Of a stretch of 64,000 bases of DNA, positions 27,132 through 36,692 are shown piece after piece. A program made the translations under genes and the position numbers. Numbering within the stretch: the stretch's first letter is position 1; every line of letters begins with the position of its first letter. The notes beneath the pieces are model-generated. The model saw only the letters and a program-made list of their open reading frames with translations, did not search any database and had not been told where the DNA came from. This DNA is from Homoserinimonas sedimenticola (GTDB lineage Bacteria > Actinomycetota > Actinomycetes > Actinomycetales > Microbacteriaceae): positions 124,001 through 188,000 of the forward strand of contig NZ_JAPELL010000001.1 of the NCBI RefSeq assembly GCF_026094475.1, written 5' to 3'.

Positions 27132-27134
27132 TCT
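27129..27134 (+). promoter_or_regulatory. Candidate -10 (TAATCT) of divIVA
   Basis: TAATCT overlaps the end of the YggT gene, 111 bp before the divIVA ATG. No good -35 is visible. The intervening leader contains GCAAT-like and GC-rich inverted segments (CCGGCGGCACTGCCGG near 27202-27217). Confidence 0.35.
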
Positions 27135-27244
27135 AGTGAAGGTCCGGTGCCCGGCGACGCTTCGATGCCTCGCCAAGGGGCTCATTGCACGGTCAGGACC
27201 GGCGGCACTGCCGGTCGAGAAGAGAATCATCAGAGGTGACGAGA

Positions 27245-27967
27245 ATGGCCCTTACGCCTGAAGACGTGGTCAACAAGCGGTTCCAGCCGACGAAGTTCCG
27301 CGAGGGCTACGACCAGGACGAGGTCGATGACTTCCTCGACGAGGTCGTCGTCGAGCTCCGCCGTCTCGGCCAGGAGAACGAGGAGCTTCGCCAGCGCCTC
27401 GTCGCGAGCGAGTCCCGCATCGCGGAGCTGCAGCGCAGCGGTGGCGAGCAGCAGGCGGCTCCCTCCTACTCGGAGTCCGCTCCCGCTCCCGAGCCCGTTC
27501 CGGCCCCTGAGCCCGCTCCTGCGGCTCCCGCGCCCGCAGCGGCAGCTCCAGAGACCACACCCGGCCTCGACGAGACGGGCAGCACCAACAACCTTCTGCA
27601 GCTCGCACGTCGTCTCCACGAGGAGCACGTCCGCGAGGGCATCGAGAAGCGCGACGCTCTTATCGCTGAGGGCCAGGCAACCGCGGCGCGGCTGGTCTCC
27701 GAGGCCGAGGCCGAGCACGGCAAGAAGGTGGCGGAGCTTGAGCAGCAGCGCACGGCGCTCGAGTCTCAGATCGATGAACTGCGCTCCTTCGAGCGCGACT
27801 ATCGTTCGAACCTCAAGAGCTACATCGAGGGCCAGCTGCGTGAGCTGGACTCCGCCGAGTCGGTGAACACGGGCGGATCCAACGCTCCGGCCGGCGACTT
27901 CGGTGGCGATTACGGCGTTCCCGCGCATCAGCCCCCGGCCAACTTCCAGGGCTTTGTCGGCAACTGA
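27245..27967 (+). CDS. wag31: DivIVA / Wag31 polar growth protein
   Basis: Coiled-coil polar scaffold that directs cell-wall growth in actinobacteria. The 240 aa open with MALTPEDVVNKRFQPTKFRE (the DivIVA membrane-binding head). GYDQDEVDDFLDEVV and a first coiled coil (to about residue 68) follow. Then comes a Pro/Ala/Glu linker (about 75-110) and a second coiled coil (about 118-200). The C-terminus is Gly/Pro-rich. Wag31 is a known substrate of PknA/PknB-type kinases, and a PASTA kinase lies 20 kb upstream. ATG at 27245 follows AGAGGTGACGAGA. The gene overlaps lspA by 14 bp. Confidence 0.95.
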   Translation: MALTPEDVVNKRFQPTKFREGYDQDEVDDFLDEVVVELRRLGQENEELRQRLVASESRIAELQRSGGEQQAAPSYSESAPAPEPVPAPEPAPAAPAPAAAAPETTPGLDETGSTNNLLQLARRLHEEHVREGIEKRDALIAEGQATAARLVSEAEAEHGKKVAELEQQRTALESQIDELRSFERDYRSNLKSYIEGQLRELDSAESVNTGGSNAPAGDFGGDYGVPAHQPPANFQGFVGN

Positions 27968-28568
27968 GCCGGTAGTTCCCGCCTCCGCACCTCGCTCCCG
28001 GCTCCGGGCGCTCCTGTCGCTGGTCTGCGTCGCGATCCTCGTATACGGCGCAGACCAGCTCAGCAAGCACTGGGTTGTCACCACCCTGCCGGAACGGGTG
28101 AGCGAACCCGTGTTGGGCGAGTTGCTGCAGTTCACCTTCGTCCGCAACCCCGGTGCTGCCTTCTCGCTCGCGAGCGGCTCGACGTGGATCTTCTCCATCG
28201 CGGCTGCCGTCGTCACGGTCGTCATCCTTGTGTTTGCGCGTCGCATCCGTGCCCTGAGCTGGGCTCTGCTGTTCGGGATGCTGCTGGGCGGGGTGCTGGG
28301 CAACCTGACGGATCGTCTGCTGCGTGAGCCCGGCTTCGGGGTCGGCCATGTGATCGACTTCATCGAGGTGTGGGGCTTCCCTGCGATTTTCAATATCGCG
28401 GACATCTTCATCGTCTCGAGCATGGGGCTCTTCGTGATTCTCACGCTTCGCGGAGTGCGTCTCGACGGCACGCGAGAGTCGGCAGTCCGCGCTGACGACG
28501 TGCTCGCCCAGGAATCCACCGTGTCGGATGCCGCGTTTGACGCCGACCGTCGGCGCGACCGCGGCTGA
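27954..28568 (+). CDS. lspA: Lipoprotein signal peptidase LspA (signal peptidase II)
   Basis: Membrane aspartyl protease removing signal peptides from prolipoproteins (for example CtaC, encoded 10 kb downstream). The protein has about 204 aa with four membrane helices. Motifs are VRNPGAAFS near residue 63, GNLTDRLL near 116 with the first catalytic Asp, and FNIADIFI near 145 with the second. I chose TTG at 27954, overlapping the divIVA end, because it gives a short N-terminus before the first helix. The exact start is uncertain. The C-terminal extension of about 40 residues is charged. rluD follows after 3 bp. Confidence 0.92.
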   Translation: MSATEPVVPASAPRSRLRALLSLVCVAILVYGADQLSKHWVVTTLPERVSEPVLGELLQFTFVRNPGAAFSLASGSTWIFSIAAAVVTVVILVFARRIRALSWALLFGMLLGGVLGNLTDRLLREPGFGVGHVIDFIEVWGFPAIFNIADIFIVSSMGLFVILTLRGVRLDGTRESAVRADDVLAQESTVSDAAFDADRRRDRG

Positions 28569-28571
28569 GCC

Positions 28572-29492
28572 ATGGAATCTCGCAGTCTCCCTATTCCCGA
28601 CGGCCTCGCGGGCGAGCGCCTCGACGCGGCCCTCTCGAAGCTCATGGGGTTCTCCCGTAGTTTCGCCGTCGAGGTCATCGAGGCGGGAGGCGTCCGCATC
28701 GACTCCGTGACCGCGGCAAAGTCCGACCGGCTGCGCTCGGGTGCATGGCTCGAGGTCGAGTGGATGCCGCGGTCGGCTCCCACGATCGAGGCGGCCGTCG
28801 TCCCCGGCTTCGAAGTCGTGCATGATGACGACGACATTGTCGTCGTGGACAAGCCGGTGGGGGTAGCAGCGCATCCCTCTATCGGCTGGACGGGACCGAC
28901 CGTCCTTGGCGCCCTCGCAGGTGCAGGTTTCCGCATTTCGACGTCAGGTGCCGCCGAGCGAGCGGGCATCGTCCATCGGCTCGATGCCGGCACGAGCGGC
29001 CTCATGGTCGTCGCGAAGTCGGAGCGCGCCTACACGGAGCTGAAGCGGGCGTTCCATGACCGCGATGTCGACAAGGTCTATCACGCGGTCGTGCAGGGGC
29101 ATCCGGATCCCCTGCGCGGCACGATCGACGCGCCCATCGGTCGCCATCCTTCTTCTGCTTGGAAGTTTGCGGTCGTCGCGGGCGGCAAGGACTCCGTCAC
29201 CCACTACGAGACGCTCGAGGCATTCCCGTCCGCCTCGCTGCTCGAGATTCACCTCGAGACAGGGCGCACGCATCAGATTCGTGTCCACATGGCGGCGCAG
29301 CGGCATCCGTGTGTCGGCGACGCGATGTACGGTGCGGACCCCACGATCTCGGCCCGGCTGGGGTTGAGCAGGCAGTGGCTGCACGCCATGAGGCTGGGGT
29401 TCCGCCATCCCGCGAGCGGCGAGTACGTCGAGTTTGCCTCGCGCTATCCCGCGGACCTTCAGCACGCTCTCGACGTGCTCCGCGCCGTCTGA
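28572..29492 (+). CDS. rluD: Pseudouridine synthase RluD family
   Basis: Isomerises uridines to pseudouridine in 23S rRNA. The 306 aa have an N-terminal S4 RNA-binding domain ([16 protein letters not shown] at residues 13-28, [10 protein letters not shown] near 37) and a catalytic domain. The latter has [15 protein letters not shown] near 136 containing the catalytic Asp, [13 protein letters not shown] near 232 and [10 protein letters not shown]. Length is normal. The position after lspA matches many actinobacteria and firmicutes. The exact target uridines are not determined by sequence. Confidence 0.93.
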   Translation: MESRSLPIPDGLAGERLDAALSKLMGFSRSFAVEVIEAGGVRIDSVTAAKSDRLRSGAWLEVEWMPRSAPTIEAAVVPGFEVVHDDDDIVVVDKPVGVAAHPSIGWTGPTVLGALAGAGFRISTSGAAERAGIVHRLDAGTSGLMVVAKSERAYTELKRAFHDRDVDKVYHAVVQGHPDPLRGTIDAPIGRHPSSAWKFAVVAGGKDSVTHYETLEAFPSASLLEIHLETGRTHQIRVHMAAQRHPCVGDAMYGADPTISARLGLSRQWLHAMRLGFRHPASGEYVEFASRYPADLQHALDVLRAV

Positions 29493-29576
29493 GGGCGCTT
29501 CCTCCGCCTGTCGTTCGAGGCTGTGTCGGCGCTCGGTCGTAGACTTGATGCCGACCCCGAGCCAGACGGAGAAGCA

Positions 29577-32500
29577 GTGCCCGCGAGCAGCGATTCCTTC
29601 GTGCACCTGCATGTGCACAGCGAGTATTCGATGCTGGATGGAGCTGCGCGCATCAAGCCGCTCATCGACGCCGCGATTGAGCAGGGGATGCCCGCAGTCG
29701 CCGTCACTGACCACGGCAATGTCTTCGGGGCCTACGAGTTCTGGAAGGCGGCGACGGCGGCCGGGATCAAACCCATCATCGGCACGGAGGCTTACCTCAC
29801 GCCGGGAACGCATCGCAGCGACAAGACTCGCGTGAAGTGGGGCGACGGCGGGGGAGACGATGTTTCGGGCGCCGGCGCCTACACGCACATGACCCTCCTC
29901 AGTGAGACGACCGAGGGGCTCCAGAACCTGTTCCGGCTCTCCTCCAAGGCCTCGCTCGAGGGGTACTACTTCAAGCCGCGCATGGACCGCGAGCTCCTTT
30001 CGGAGTACGGCAAGGGGCTCATCGCGACGACCGGATGCCCGAGTGGCGAGGTGCAGACGCGCCTGCGCCTCGGACAGTATGAGGAGGCCAAGAAGGCTGC
30101 GGCAGACTTCAGGGACATCTTCGGGCGAGAGAACTATTTCGCCGAGATCATGGATCACGGTCTCGGCATCGAGCGGCGGATCATGGGCGACCTGCTCCGC
30201 CTCGCCAAGGAACTCGACCTTCCGCTCGTCGCGACCAATGACCTTCATTACACGCACGCCCACGACGCGACGAGCCACGCGGCACTCCTGTGTGTCCAGT
30301 CGGGCACGACTCTCGATGACCCCAAGCGCTTCAAGTTCGACGCCGACGAGTTCTATCTCAAGTCGGCCGCACAGATGCGCCATCTCTTCAGCGACCATCC
30401 TGAAGCATGCGACAACACCCTGCTGATCGCCGAGCGGTGCGACGTCGTATTCGATGAGAGCGCCAACTACATGCCCCGGTTCCCCGTCCCGGAGGGGGAG
30501 ACGGAGGAGACCTGGTTCGCGAAGGAGGTTGAGAAGGGCCTCCACTACCGTTATCCGGGCGGCATTCCCGACGATGTGCGGCAGCAGGCCGAGTACGAGA
30601 AGCAGGTCATCATCCAGATGGGCTTCCCGGGCTACTTCCTCGTGGTGGCCGACTTCATCAACTGGTCGAAGGAGAACGGCATCCGCGTGGGTCCGGGTCG
30701 TGGCTCCGGTGCGGGCTCGATGGTCGCCTACGCGATGCGAATCACGGATCTCGACCCCCTGCGCCACGGGCTCATCTTCGAGCGCTTCCTCAACCCCGAC
30801 CGAGTCTCGATGCCTGACTTCGACGTCGACTTCGACGACCGCCGCCGGGGCGAGGTCATCAAGTACGTCACCGAGAAGTACGGTGACGAGCGCGTCGCGC
30901 AGATCGTCACCTACGGCACGATCAAGGCCAAGCAGGCGCTCAAGGACTCCTCTCGAGTGCTCGGCTTCCCCTTCGGCATGGGGGAGAAGCTGACGAAGGC
31001 GATGCCGCCGCCCATCATGGGGAAGGACATCCCGCTGACGGGGATCTTCGACAAGGAGCATCCGCGTTACAAGGAGGCCGGCGACATCCGCTCTGTCGTC
31101 GAGACGGATCCGGATGCCAAGACGGTCTTCGACACGGCCCTCGGCCTGGAGAACCTCAAGCGGCAGTGGGGGGTTCACGCGGCGGGCGTCATCATGTCGA
31201 GCGAGCCGCTCATCGACATCATCCCAATCATGCGTCGTGAGCAGGACGGCCAGATCGTGACGCAGTTCGACTACCCTGCGTGCGAGTCGCTCGGGCTCAT
31301 CAAGATGGACTTCTTGGGCCTGCGCAACCTCACGATCATCTCGGATGCCCTCGACAACATCGAGTCCAACCGCGGTCAGCGGCCGGATCTCGAGCTGCTT
31401 GAGCTCGACGATGCGGCGGCGTATGAGTTGCTCGCCCGCGGCGACACGCTCGGGGTGTTTCAGCTCGACGGCGGGCCGATGCGCGGACTGCTTCGCCTCA
31501 TGAAGCCCGACAACTTCGAGGACGTCTCCGCCGTCATCGCGCTGTATCGCCCGGGGCCCATGGGCGCCGACTCGCACACGAACTATGCGCTCCGCAAGAA
31601 CGGGCTCCAGGAGATCACGCCCATTCATCCGGAACTTGAGGAGCCTCTCCGCGAGATCCTCGACGGCACCTACGGCCTCATCATCTACCAGGAGCAGGTG
31701 ATGGCGATCGCGCAGAAGGTCGCTGGCTTCTCGCTAGGACAAGCCGACATCCTGCGCCGCGCGATGGGCAAGAAAAAGAAGTCCGAGCTCGACAAGCAGT
31801 ACGAGGGCTTCAGCGGCGGTATGAAGGAGCGCGGTTTCTCGGATGCCGCAATCAAGGCACTGTGGGACATCCTCCTGCCGTTCTCCGACTATGCCTTCAA
31901 CAAGGCACATTCGGCGGCCTACGGCATGATCTCCTACTGGACCGCCTACCTCAAGGCGCACTTTCCCGCGGAGTACATGGCAGCTCTCCTCACGAGCGTG
32001 GGTGATTCCAAGGACAAGCTCGCGATCTATCTCAACGAGTGCCGTCGCATGGGCATCAAGGTTCTGCCCCCCGACGTCAATGAGTCGATCGGCTTCTTTG
32101 CGGCCGTCGGCGACGACATCCGCTTCGGCCTTGGCGCCGTGCGCAACGTCGGGTTCTCGGTTGTCGAGCTCATCCGCGCCGCCCGCGAGGAGAAGGGGCG
32201 CTTCTCCTCGTTCGACGATTTCCTCAAGAAGGTCCCGATCGGCGTCACCAACAAGCGCACGATCGAGTCGCTCATCAAGGCAGGCGCCTTCGATTCCCTG
32301 GGGCACACGCGCCGGGCGCTCTTCGAGATCCATGAGGATGCCGCCGAGGCGGCCGTGCGTGAGAAGCGCGCGGAGGCCAATGGGCAGGTGGGTTTCGACT
32401 TCGACGACCTGTGGGATGAGCCCCAGGAGGCGGGCACGGTGCCGGACCGCCCGGAGTGGTCGAAGCGCGACAAGCTCGCCTTTGAGCGGGAGATGCTGGG

Positions 32501-33092
32501 CCTCTATGTCTCGGATCATCCCCTCGCGGGACTTGAGCTTCAACTCGCGAAGCACGCGAGCACGACGATCGCAGAGATCCTGGCGGGGGAGTCGGTGCAT
32601 GATGGCGACACCGTGACGATCGCCGGTCTTGTGACCTCTGTGCAGCATCGCACTGCCCGCAACTCGGGCAACCAATACGGTCTCGTGACGGTCGAGGACT
32701 TCGGCGGCGAGATCACGGTCATGTTCCTCGGCAAGACCTACCAGGAGTTCTCACCCGCCTTGGCGGCGGACTCGATCGTCGTCATCCGAGCCAGGGTCAG
32801 TCAGCGCGACGATGGAGTGAACCTCCACGCGAACAGCATGTTCGTGCCCGATCTGGGGGCGAGCCTCGGCTCCGGCCCACTGATGATCTCGGTGCCGGAA
32901 TTCCGGGCGACGACGGATGTCGTGGCGGCGCTGGGTGATGTGCTCATCCGGCACGCTGGGGAGACCGAGGTGCGCCTCAAGCTCATTAAGGGCTCGACAG
33001 CTCGCATGTTTGAGGTGCCGTATCCCGTCTCGGTGACGGCGGATCTCTACGGTGAGCTCAAGTCGCTGCTGGGTCCGGCCTGCCTCACCTGA
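29577..33092 (+). CDS. dnaE: DNA polymerase III alpha subunit DnaE
   Basis: Replicative polymerase, about 1171 aa, with C-family domains in order. The N-terminal PHP domain starts FVHLHVHSEYSMLDGA near residue 8 and has VTDHGNVFG near 42. The palm has VGPGRGSGAGSMVAY near 374 and PDFDVDFDDRRR near 412 with the catalytic aspartates. The fingers have AGVIMSSEP near 539 and KMDFLGLRNLT. Helix-hairpin-helix, then an OB fold (VTIAGLVTSVQHR near 1018), follow. The start GTG at 29577 is chosen because it leaves few residues before the PHP domain; the frame is open further upstream. PHP histidines look intact, so it may proofread, as in mycobacterial DnaE1. Confidence 0.96.
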   Translation: MPASSDSFVHLHVHSEYSMLDGAARIKPLIDAAIEQGMPAVAVTDHGNVFGAYEFWKAATAAGIKPIIGTEAYLTPGTHRSDKTRVKWGDGGGDDVSGAGAYTHMTLLSETTEGLQNLFRLSSKASLEGYYFKPRMDRELLSEYGKGLIATTGCPSGEVQTRLRLGQYEEAKKAAADFRDIFGRENYFAEIMDHGLGIERRIMGDLLRLAKELDLPLVATNDLHYTHAHDATSHAALLCVQSGTTLDDPKRFKFDADEFYLKSAAQMRHLFSDHPEACDNTLLIAERCDVVFDESANYMPRFPVPEGETEETWFAKEVEKGLHYRYPGGIPDDVRQQAEYEKQVIIQMGFPGYFLVVADFINWSKENGIRVGPGRGSGAGSMVAYAMRITDLDPLRHGLIFERFLNPDRVSMPDFDVDFDDRRRGEVIKYVTEKYGDERVAQIVTYGTIKAKQALKDSSRVLGFPFGMGEKLTKAMPPPIMGKDIPLTGIFDKEHPRYKEAGDIRSVVETDPDAKTVFDTALGLENLKRQWGVHAAGVIMSSEPLIDIIPIMRREQDGQIVTQFDYPACESLGLIKMDFLGLRNLTIISDALDNIESNRGQRPDLELLELDDAAAYELLARGDTLGVFQLDGGPMRGLLRLMKPDNFEDVSAVIALYRPGPMGADSHTNYALRKNGLQEITPIHPELEEPLREILDGTYGLIIYQEQVMAIAQKVAGFSLGQADILRRAMGKKKKSELDKQYEGFSGGMKERGFSDAAIKALWDILLPFSDYAFNKAHSAAYGMISYWTAYLKAHFPAEYMAALLTSVGDSKDKLAIYLNECRRMGIKVLPPDVNESIGFFAAVGDDIRFGLGAVRNVGFSVVELIRAAREEKGRFSSFDDFLKKVPIGVTNKRTIESLIKAGAFDSLGHTRRALFEIHEDAAEAAVREKRAEANGQVGFDFDDLWDEPQEAGTVPDRPEWSKRDKLAFEREMLGLYVSDHPLAGLELQLAKHASTTIAEILAGESVHDGDTVTIAGLVTSVQHRTARNSGNQYGLVTVEDFGGEITVMFLGKTYQEFSPALAADSIVVIRARVSQRDDGVNLHANSMFVPDLGASLGSGPLMISVPEFRATTDVVAALGDVLIRHAGETEVRLKLIKGSTARMFEVPYPVSVTADLYGELKSLLGPACLT

Positions 33093-33139
33093 CATCCGGG
33101 CAGATCGACGTGAGTCAGCGCGGCTAGAGTGGTGTGGCC

Positions 33140-34468
33140 ATGATCCAGACCATCGACCTGACCGGTCGGCGCCCCAGCGCCGCCGAACTACTCGCGCTCA
33201 TTCCTCGCTCGCTGACCGATGTCTCGGCGGCGTCTTCGATCGCCCAGGAGTTGATCGACGATGTCCGTGCCCGGGGGAGCGCGGCTCTGCTCGACCAGGC
33301 GGAGCGCTTGGACGGCGTGCGTCCCGCCCAGGTGCGGGTGCCCGCCGACGAGATCTCCGCCGCCGTCGCGACGCTCGAACCGGACGTCCGGGAGGCTCTC
33401 GAGGAGGCGATTGTGCGGGTGCGGGCCGCCAGTTCCGCGCAGGTTCCCGAGCCCGTCACGACGTCGCTCGGGCCGGGCGCGAGCGTTGTCCAGCGTTGGG
33501 CTCCGATCCCGCGCGTGGGCCTCTACGTGCCGGGCGGCAAGGCGGTCTATCCTTCGAGCGTCGTCATGAATGTGGTTCCCGCCCAGGTGGCGGGCGTCTC
33601 CTCGGTGGCGCTCGCCTCGCCCCCGCAGAAGGACTTCGGCGGTTCCGTTCATCCGACGATCCTCGGTGCTGCCGGGCTGCTCGGAGTCGACGAGGTGTAT
33701 GCGATGGGCGGCGCCGGCGCCGTCGGTGCGCTTGCGTACGGTGTCGCCGACGCGGGTTTGGATCCCGTGCAACTCATCACGGGCCCGGGCAATGTGTTCG
33801 TCGCCGCAGCCAAGCGCCTCGTGCGCGGGCAGGCGGGTATCGATTCCGAGGCGGGTCCGACGGAGATCCTTGTGATCGCGGATGCTTCGGCCGACGCGTC
33901 GATCGTCGCCGTCGACCTCATCAGCCAGGCGGAGCATGACGAGCTCGCCTCGGCCGTACTCGTGACGAATTCCGTGGAACTCGCCGAGGCCGTCGTGTCG
34001 GAGTTGGCACGCCTGGCGCCGTTCACGGCGCATCGCGAGCGTGTGGCGGAGGCGCTGCGGGGGCCCCAGTCGGCGATTGTCCTGGTGGACGATTTGGCCG
34101 TTGCTGCGGACTTCAGCAATGCCTACGGTCCTGAGCATCTAGAGCTGCAGGTCGAGGACGTCGACTCCTTGCTCTCGTCGATCGACAGTGCGGGGGCGAT
34201 CTTCCTCGGCCGCTATTCGCCTGTGAGCCTGGGGGACTACCTTGCCGGGTCCAACCACGTGTTGCCGACAGGGGGCCAGGCCCGCTTCTCCTCGGGTCTC
34301 GGGGCTTATACCTTCCTGCGTCCCCAGCAGGTCGTTCGCTACGAGGAGTCGGGTCTGCGCGAGGTCGAGCGCCGCATCGTCGCCCTCGCTACGGCGGAGG
34401 ATCTGCCGGCGCACGCGGCCGCGGTGACGGCTCGCTTCGAGCGTGACGTCCCTCCGACCGCGTCCTGA
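33140..34468 (+). CDS. hisD: Histidinol dehydrogenase HisD
   Basis: Last two steps of histidine synthesis: NAD- and zinc-dependent oxidation of L-histidinol to L-histidine. The 442 aa contain VGLYVPGGKAVYPSSVVMN (about residues 124-142), ITGPGNVFVAAAKRLV near 213, AGPTEILVIAD near 239 and SQAEHDELASAVLVT near 260 with zinc ligands. GSNHVLPTGGQAR near 372 is also present. The ATG at 33140 is preferred over GTG at 33134. TAGAGT at 33125-33130 is close enough for a nearly leaderless mRNA. No other his gene is next to it here. Confidence 0.95.
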   Translation: MIQTIDLTGRRPSAAELLALIPRSLTDVSAASSIAQELIDDVRARGSAALLDQAERLDGVRPAQVRVPADEISAAVATLEPDVREALEEAIVRVRAASSAQVPEPVTTSLGPGASVVQRWAPIPRVGLYVPGGKAVYPSSVVMNVVPAQVAGVSSVALASPPQKDFGGSVHPTILGAAGLLGVDEVYAMGGAGAVGALAYGVADAGLDPVQLITGPGNVFVAAAKRLVRGQAGIDSEAGPTEILVIADASADASIVAVDLISQAEHDELASAVLVTNSVELAEAVVSELARLAPFTAHRERVAEALRGPQSAIVLVDDLAVAADFSNAYGPEHLELQVEDVDSLLSSIDSAGAIFLGRYSPVSLGDYLAGSNHVLPTGGQARFSSGLGAYTFLRPQQVVRYEESGLREVERRIVALATAEDLPAHAAAVTARFERDVPPTAS

Positions 34469-34540
34469 TCCGATCGAGCGCCCGCCGCTGCCGCCTGTCG
34501 CCGCGTCTTCCCGTCGTCGAAGGCCTATCCTTGGGGCACC

Positions 34541-35008
34541 ATGTACTGCCCCTTCTGTCGCCATCCCGATTCTCGCGTCATCGACTCGAGGACGAGCGAC
34601 GACGGTCTTTCGATCCGTCGGCGTCGTCAGTGTCCCGAGTGCGGCCGCCGCTTCAGCACGACCGAGACGGCAAGTCTCAGTGTTGTGAAGCGCAACGGTG
34701 TTCTCGAGCCCTTCAGCCGGGAGAAGGTCGTATCGGGGGTTCGCAAGGCCTGCCAGGGGCGTCCGGTCACGGACACGGATTTGGCACTGCTGGCGCAGCG
34801 CGTCGAGGAATCAATCCGCGCGACGGGCGCGTCTCAAATCGAGGCGAACGATATCGGTCTCGCGATCCTCGCCCCCCTTCGCGAACTCGACGAGGTAGCC
34901 TTCCTCCGTTTCGCGAGCGTGTATCAGGCCTTTGAGTCGCTCGAGGATTTCGAGTCGGCGATCTCGCAGCTGCGGGAGGAGCACGGGTCCGTGGGCGACA
35001 GCGCATGA
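34541..35008 (+). CDS. nrdR: Transcriptional repressor NrdR
   Basis: Nucleotide-sensing repressor of ribonucleotide reductase genes. The 155 aa have an N-terminal zinc ribbon (Cys3, Cys6, Cys31, Cys34; MYCPFC and CPEC) and an ATP-cone domain ([19 protein letters not shown] near residue 48). The signature [14 protein letters not shown] is near 126. Length is normal. TATCCT at 34526-34531 lies 9 nt before the ATG, so the leader would be very short. NrdR boxes and nrd genes are not in this window. Confidence 0.95.
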   Translation: MYCPFCRHPDSRVIDSRTSDDGLSIRRRRQCPECGRRFSTTETASLSVVKRNGVLEPFSREKVVSGVRKACQGRPVTDTDLALLAQRVEESIRATGASQIEANDIGLAILAPLRELDEVAFLRFASVYQAFESLEDFESAISQLREEHGSVGDSA

Positions 35009-35041
35009 GAGTCGTCCCCGGCGCGCTAGGGTGACCTAGGC

Positions 35042-36103
35042 ATGTATCGCTTCCTCTTCTCCACCTTTCTCACGCGGCTCGACCCGGAACGAGCGCACGG
35101 TCTCGCCTTCCGCGTGATCCGGCTGCTCCCAGCCCTCGGTGTCGGGGCTCTCGTGCGCATCTGGTCTCGCCCTGCTCCTGCACTGGAGGTGGAGGCGTTG
35201 GGACTCCGCTTCTCCTCGCCCTTCGGACTTGCGGCGGGCTTCGACAAGGAGGCTCTCGCCATCCGGGGCCTCGGTCAGCTCGGTTTCGGCCATGTCGAGG
35301 TGGGCACGCTCACGGCACAGCCCCAGCCGGGCAACGATCGTCCGCGCATGTTCCGCCTGGTGAGGGATCGCGCGCTCGTCAACCGCATGGGCTTCAACAA
35401 TCACGGCGCTGCGGATGCCGCACCGCGTCTCGCGGCCGCCCGTCGGCGCCGCAGCCGGCCCATCGTGGGCGCCAACATCGGCAAGAGCCGCGTCGTCGAG
35501 GTGGATGCTGCGATCGAGGACTACCTCGCGAGCACGCGCCTGCTCGCGCCCGTGAGCGACTACCTCGTCGTCAATGTAAGCTCGCCCAACACGCCGGGCC
35601 TGCGCGGGCTTCAGGAGCTCGATCGGCTGGAGCCCCTGCTCGCTGCGGTGAGGGATGCTGCATCCGGAACCCCCGTGCTCGTGAAGATCGCCCCGGATCT
35701 GTCGGACGAGGAGGTCGAGCGCATCGCAGGGCTCGCCACTCGCCTTGGCCTCGGGGGCGTCATCGCGACGAACACGACGATTTCGCGGGAGGGGCTGCGC
35801 AGCGACGCGCAGCAGGTTGCTCGGATCGGGGCCGGCGGCCTCTCGGGAGCACCGCTCAAGGCCCGCTCGCTCGAGGTGCTCTCTCTCCTGCGCCGGGTGC
35901 TCCCCGAGGAGATGTGCGTCATCTCGGTGGGGGGCGTCGAGACGGCGGCGGATGTCGCGGCGCGCCTGCGGGCGGGCGCCACGCTCGTTCAGGGTTATAC
36001 GGCCTTCGTCTACGAGGGGCCGCTATGGGCGGGACGCATCAACCGCGAGCTCGCGCGTCTCGCGCGCGAAGGCCGTCTCACGCGGGGTACTGGCCCCGCT
36101 TGA
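35042..36103 (+). CDS. pyrD: Dihydroorotate dehydrogenase (quinone), class 2
   Basis: Membrane-associated FMN enzyme oxidising dihydroorotate to orotate with quinone as acceptor in pyrimidine synthesis. The 353 aa include an N-terminal helical membrane-association part (FLFSTFLTRLDPERAHGLAF, split). The FMN site has LAAGFDKEA near 62, GTLTAQPQPGN near 90, NRMGFNNHGA near 114 and NVSSPNTPGLRGLQ near 178 with the class 2 catalytic Ser. SVGGVETAADV is near 297. The 3' end overlaps the convergent DUF3043 gene by 26 bp. TAGGGT at 35027-35032 is 9 nt before the ATG. Confidence 0.95.
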   Translation: MYRFLFSTFLTRLDPERAHGLAFRVIRLLPALGVGALVRIWSRPAPALEVEALGLRFSSPFGLAAGFDKEALAIRGLGQLGFGHVEVGTLTAQPQPGNDRPRMFRLVRDRALVNRMGFNNHGAADAAPRLAAARRRRSRPIVGANIGKSRVVEVDAAIEDYLASTRLLAPVSDYLVVNVSSPNTPGLRGLQELDRLEPLLAAVRDAASGTPVLVKIAPDLSDEEVERIAGLATRLGLGGVIATNTTISREGLRSDAQQVARIGAGGLSGAPLKARSLEVLSLLRRVLPEEMCVISVGGVETAADVAARLRAGATLVQGYTAFVYEGPLWAGRINRELARLAREGRLTRGTGPA

Positions 36104-36653
36104 CCTGGGGCTTCGGCAGGCGCATCGGCCGCATCTGAAGGCAGCGCATGGCGGTGTACCAGCGCACACCCTTCTGCACCTGTTCCTTTCCAAACTTCTC
36201 TGCGAGGCGACGCGAGACGATCATTCCTGCGATCACGCAGTCGACGACAGCCAGGATGAAGAAACCCCACAGCACCAGGAAGCTGGCGACGGCGACGGTG
36301 GGGTCGGGGACGAGGGTGAGTACGATCACGAGCAGCATGACGGGGATCATGAGCTCGCCCATGCTGAAGCGGGCGTCGACGTAGTCGCGCACGAATCGGC
36401 GCTGGGGGCCCTTGTCGCGCTGCGGGAGGTACTTCTCCTCGCCGTTGGCCATACCGATGCGGGCGCGGTCGCGTGCCTTGTTGTACTTGGCCCTGGCCTC
36501 CTTGTTCGCGGCACGGCGGTCGTTGGATACGAGTGGACGCAGGTTGGCGGCCTCGCGCTCCTTGCGCTTGGGAGTCGGGCGTCCCTTGCCCTGGTTCGTG
36601 CCCTCGTCGTCGCTCGTGAGCGCGGGCTGCGGTTCGTGTGTGGGCTTTGCCAT
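36078..36653 (-). CDS. DUF3043 membrane protein
   Basis: Actinobacterial family protein of unknown function, 191 aa. The basic N-terminal half (KGRPTPKRKEREAANLRPL split; DRRAANKEARAKYNKARDRAR split) leads to GEEKYLPQRDKGPQRRFVRDYVDAR (split). Two membrane helices follow (about 113-131 and 137-157), then a C-terminal amphipathic part ending in KPQVKRGQYPA. The ATG at 36653 is preceded by AAGGAA. A TAATCT hexamer (minus strand) at 36682-36687 is interlocked with the promoter of the divergent peptidase gene. The 3' end overlaps pyrD by 26 bp. Confidence 0.85.
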   Translation of the reverse strand: MAKPTHEPQPALTSDDEGTNQGKGRPTPKRKEREAANLRPLVSNDRRAANKEARAKYNKARDRARIGMANGEEKYLPQRDKGPQRRFVRDYVDARFSMGELMIPVMLLVIVLTLVPDPTVAVASFLVLWGFFILAVVDCVIAGMIVSRRLAEKFGKEQVQKGVRWYTAMRCLQMRPMRLPKPQVKRGQYPA

Positions 36654-36679
36654 GGAGATTCCTTGCGTTGGGGACTGCT

Positions 36680-36692
36680 TAAGATTACCTGC
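36680..36692. promoter_or_regulatory. Interlocked divergent -10 boxes of DUF3043 and M20 peptidase genes
   Basis: TAAGATTA at 36680-36687 reads TAAGAT on the plus strand, 7 nt before the peptidase ATG. It reads TAATCT on the minus strand, 28 nt before the DUF3043 ATG. The two boxes share four base pairs, so RNA polymerase could occupy only one direction at a time. The plus-strand transcript would be leaderless. Confidence 0.5.

Noticed and set aside
28944-31628. A long minus-strand open frame of nearly 900 codons opposite rluD and dnaE
   Set aside because: It is a by-product of high GC at third positions of the true plus-strand genes, has no recognisable motif, and the plus-strand products are certain.
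35745-36692. N-terminal extension of the M20 peptidase by over 300 residues
   Set aside because: The open frame upstream runs through pyrD and DUF3043 and has no peptidase features; the ATG at 36693 fits the family start and the TAAGAT box.
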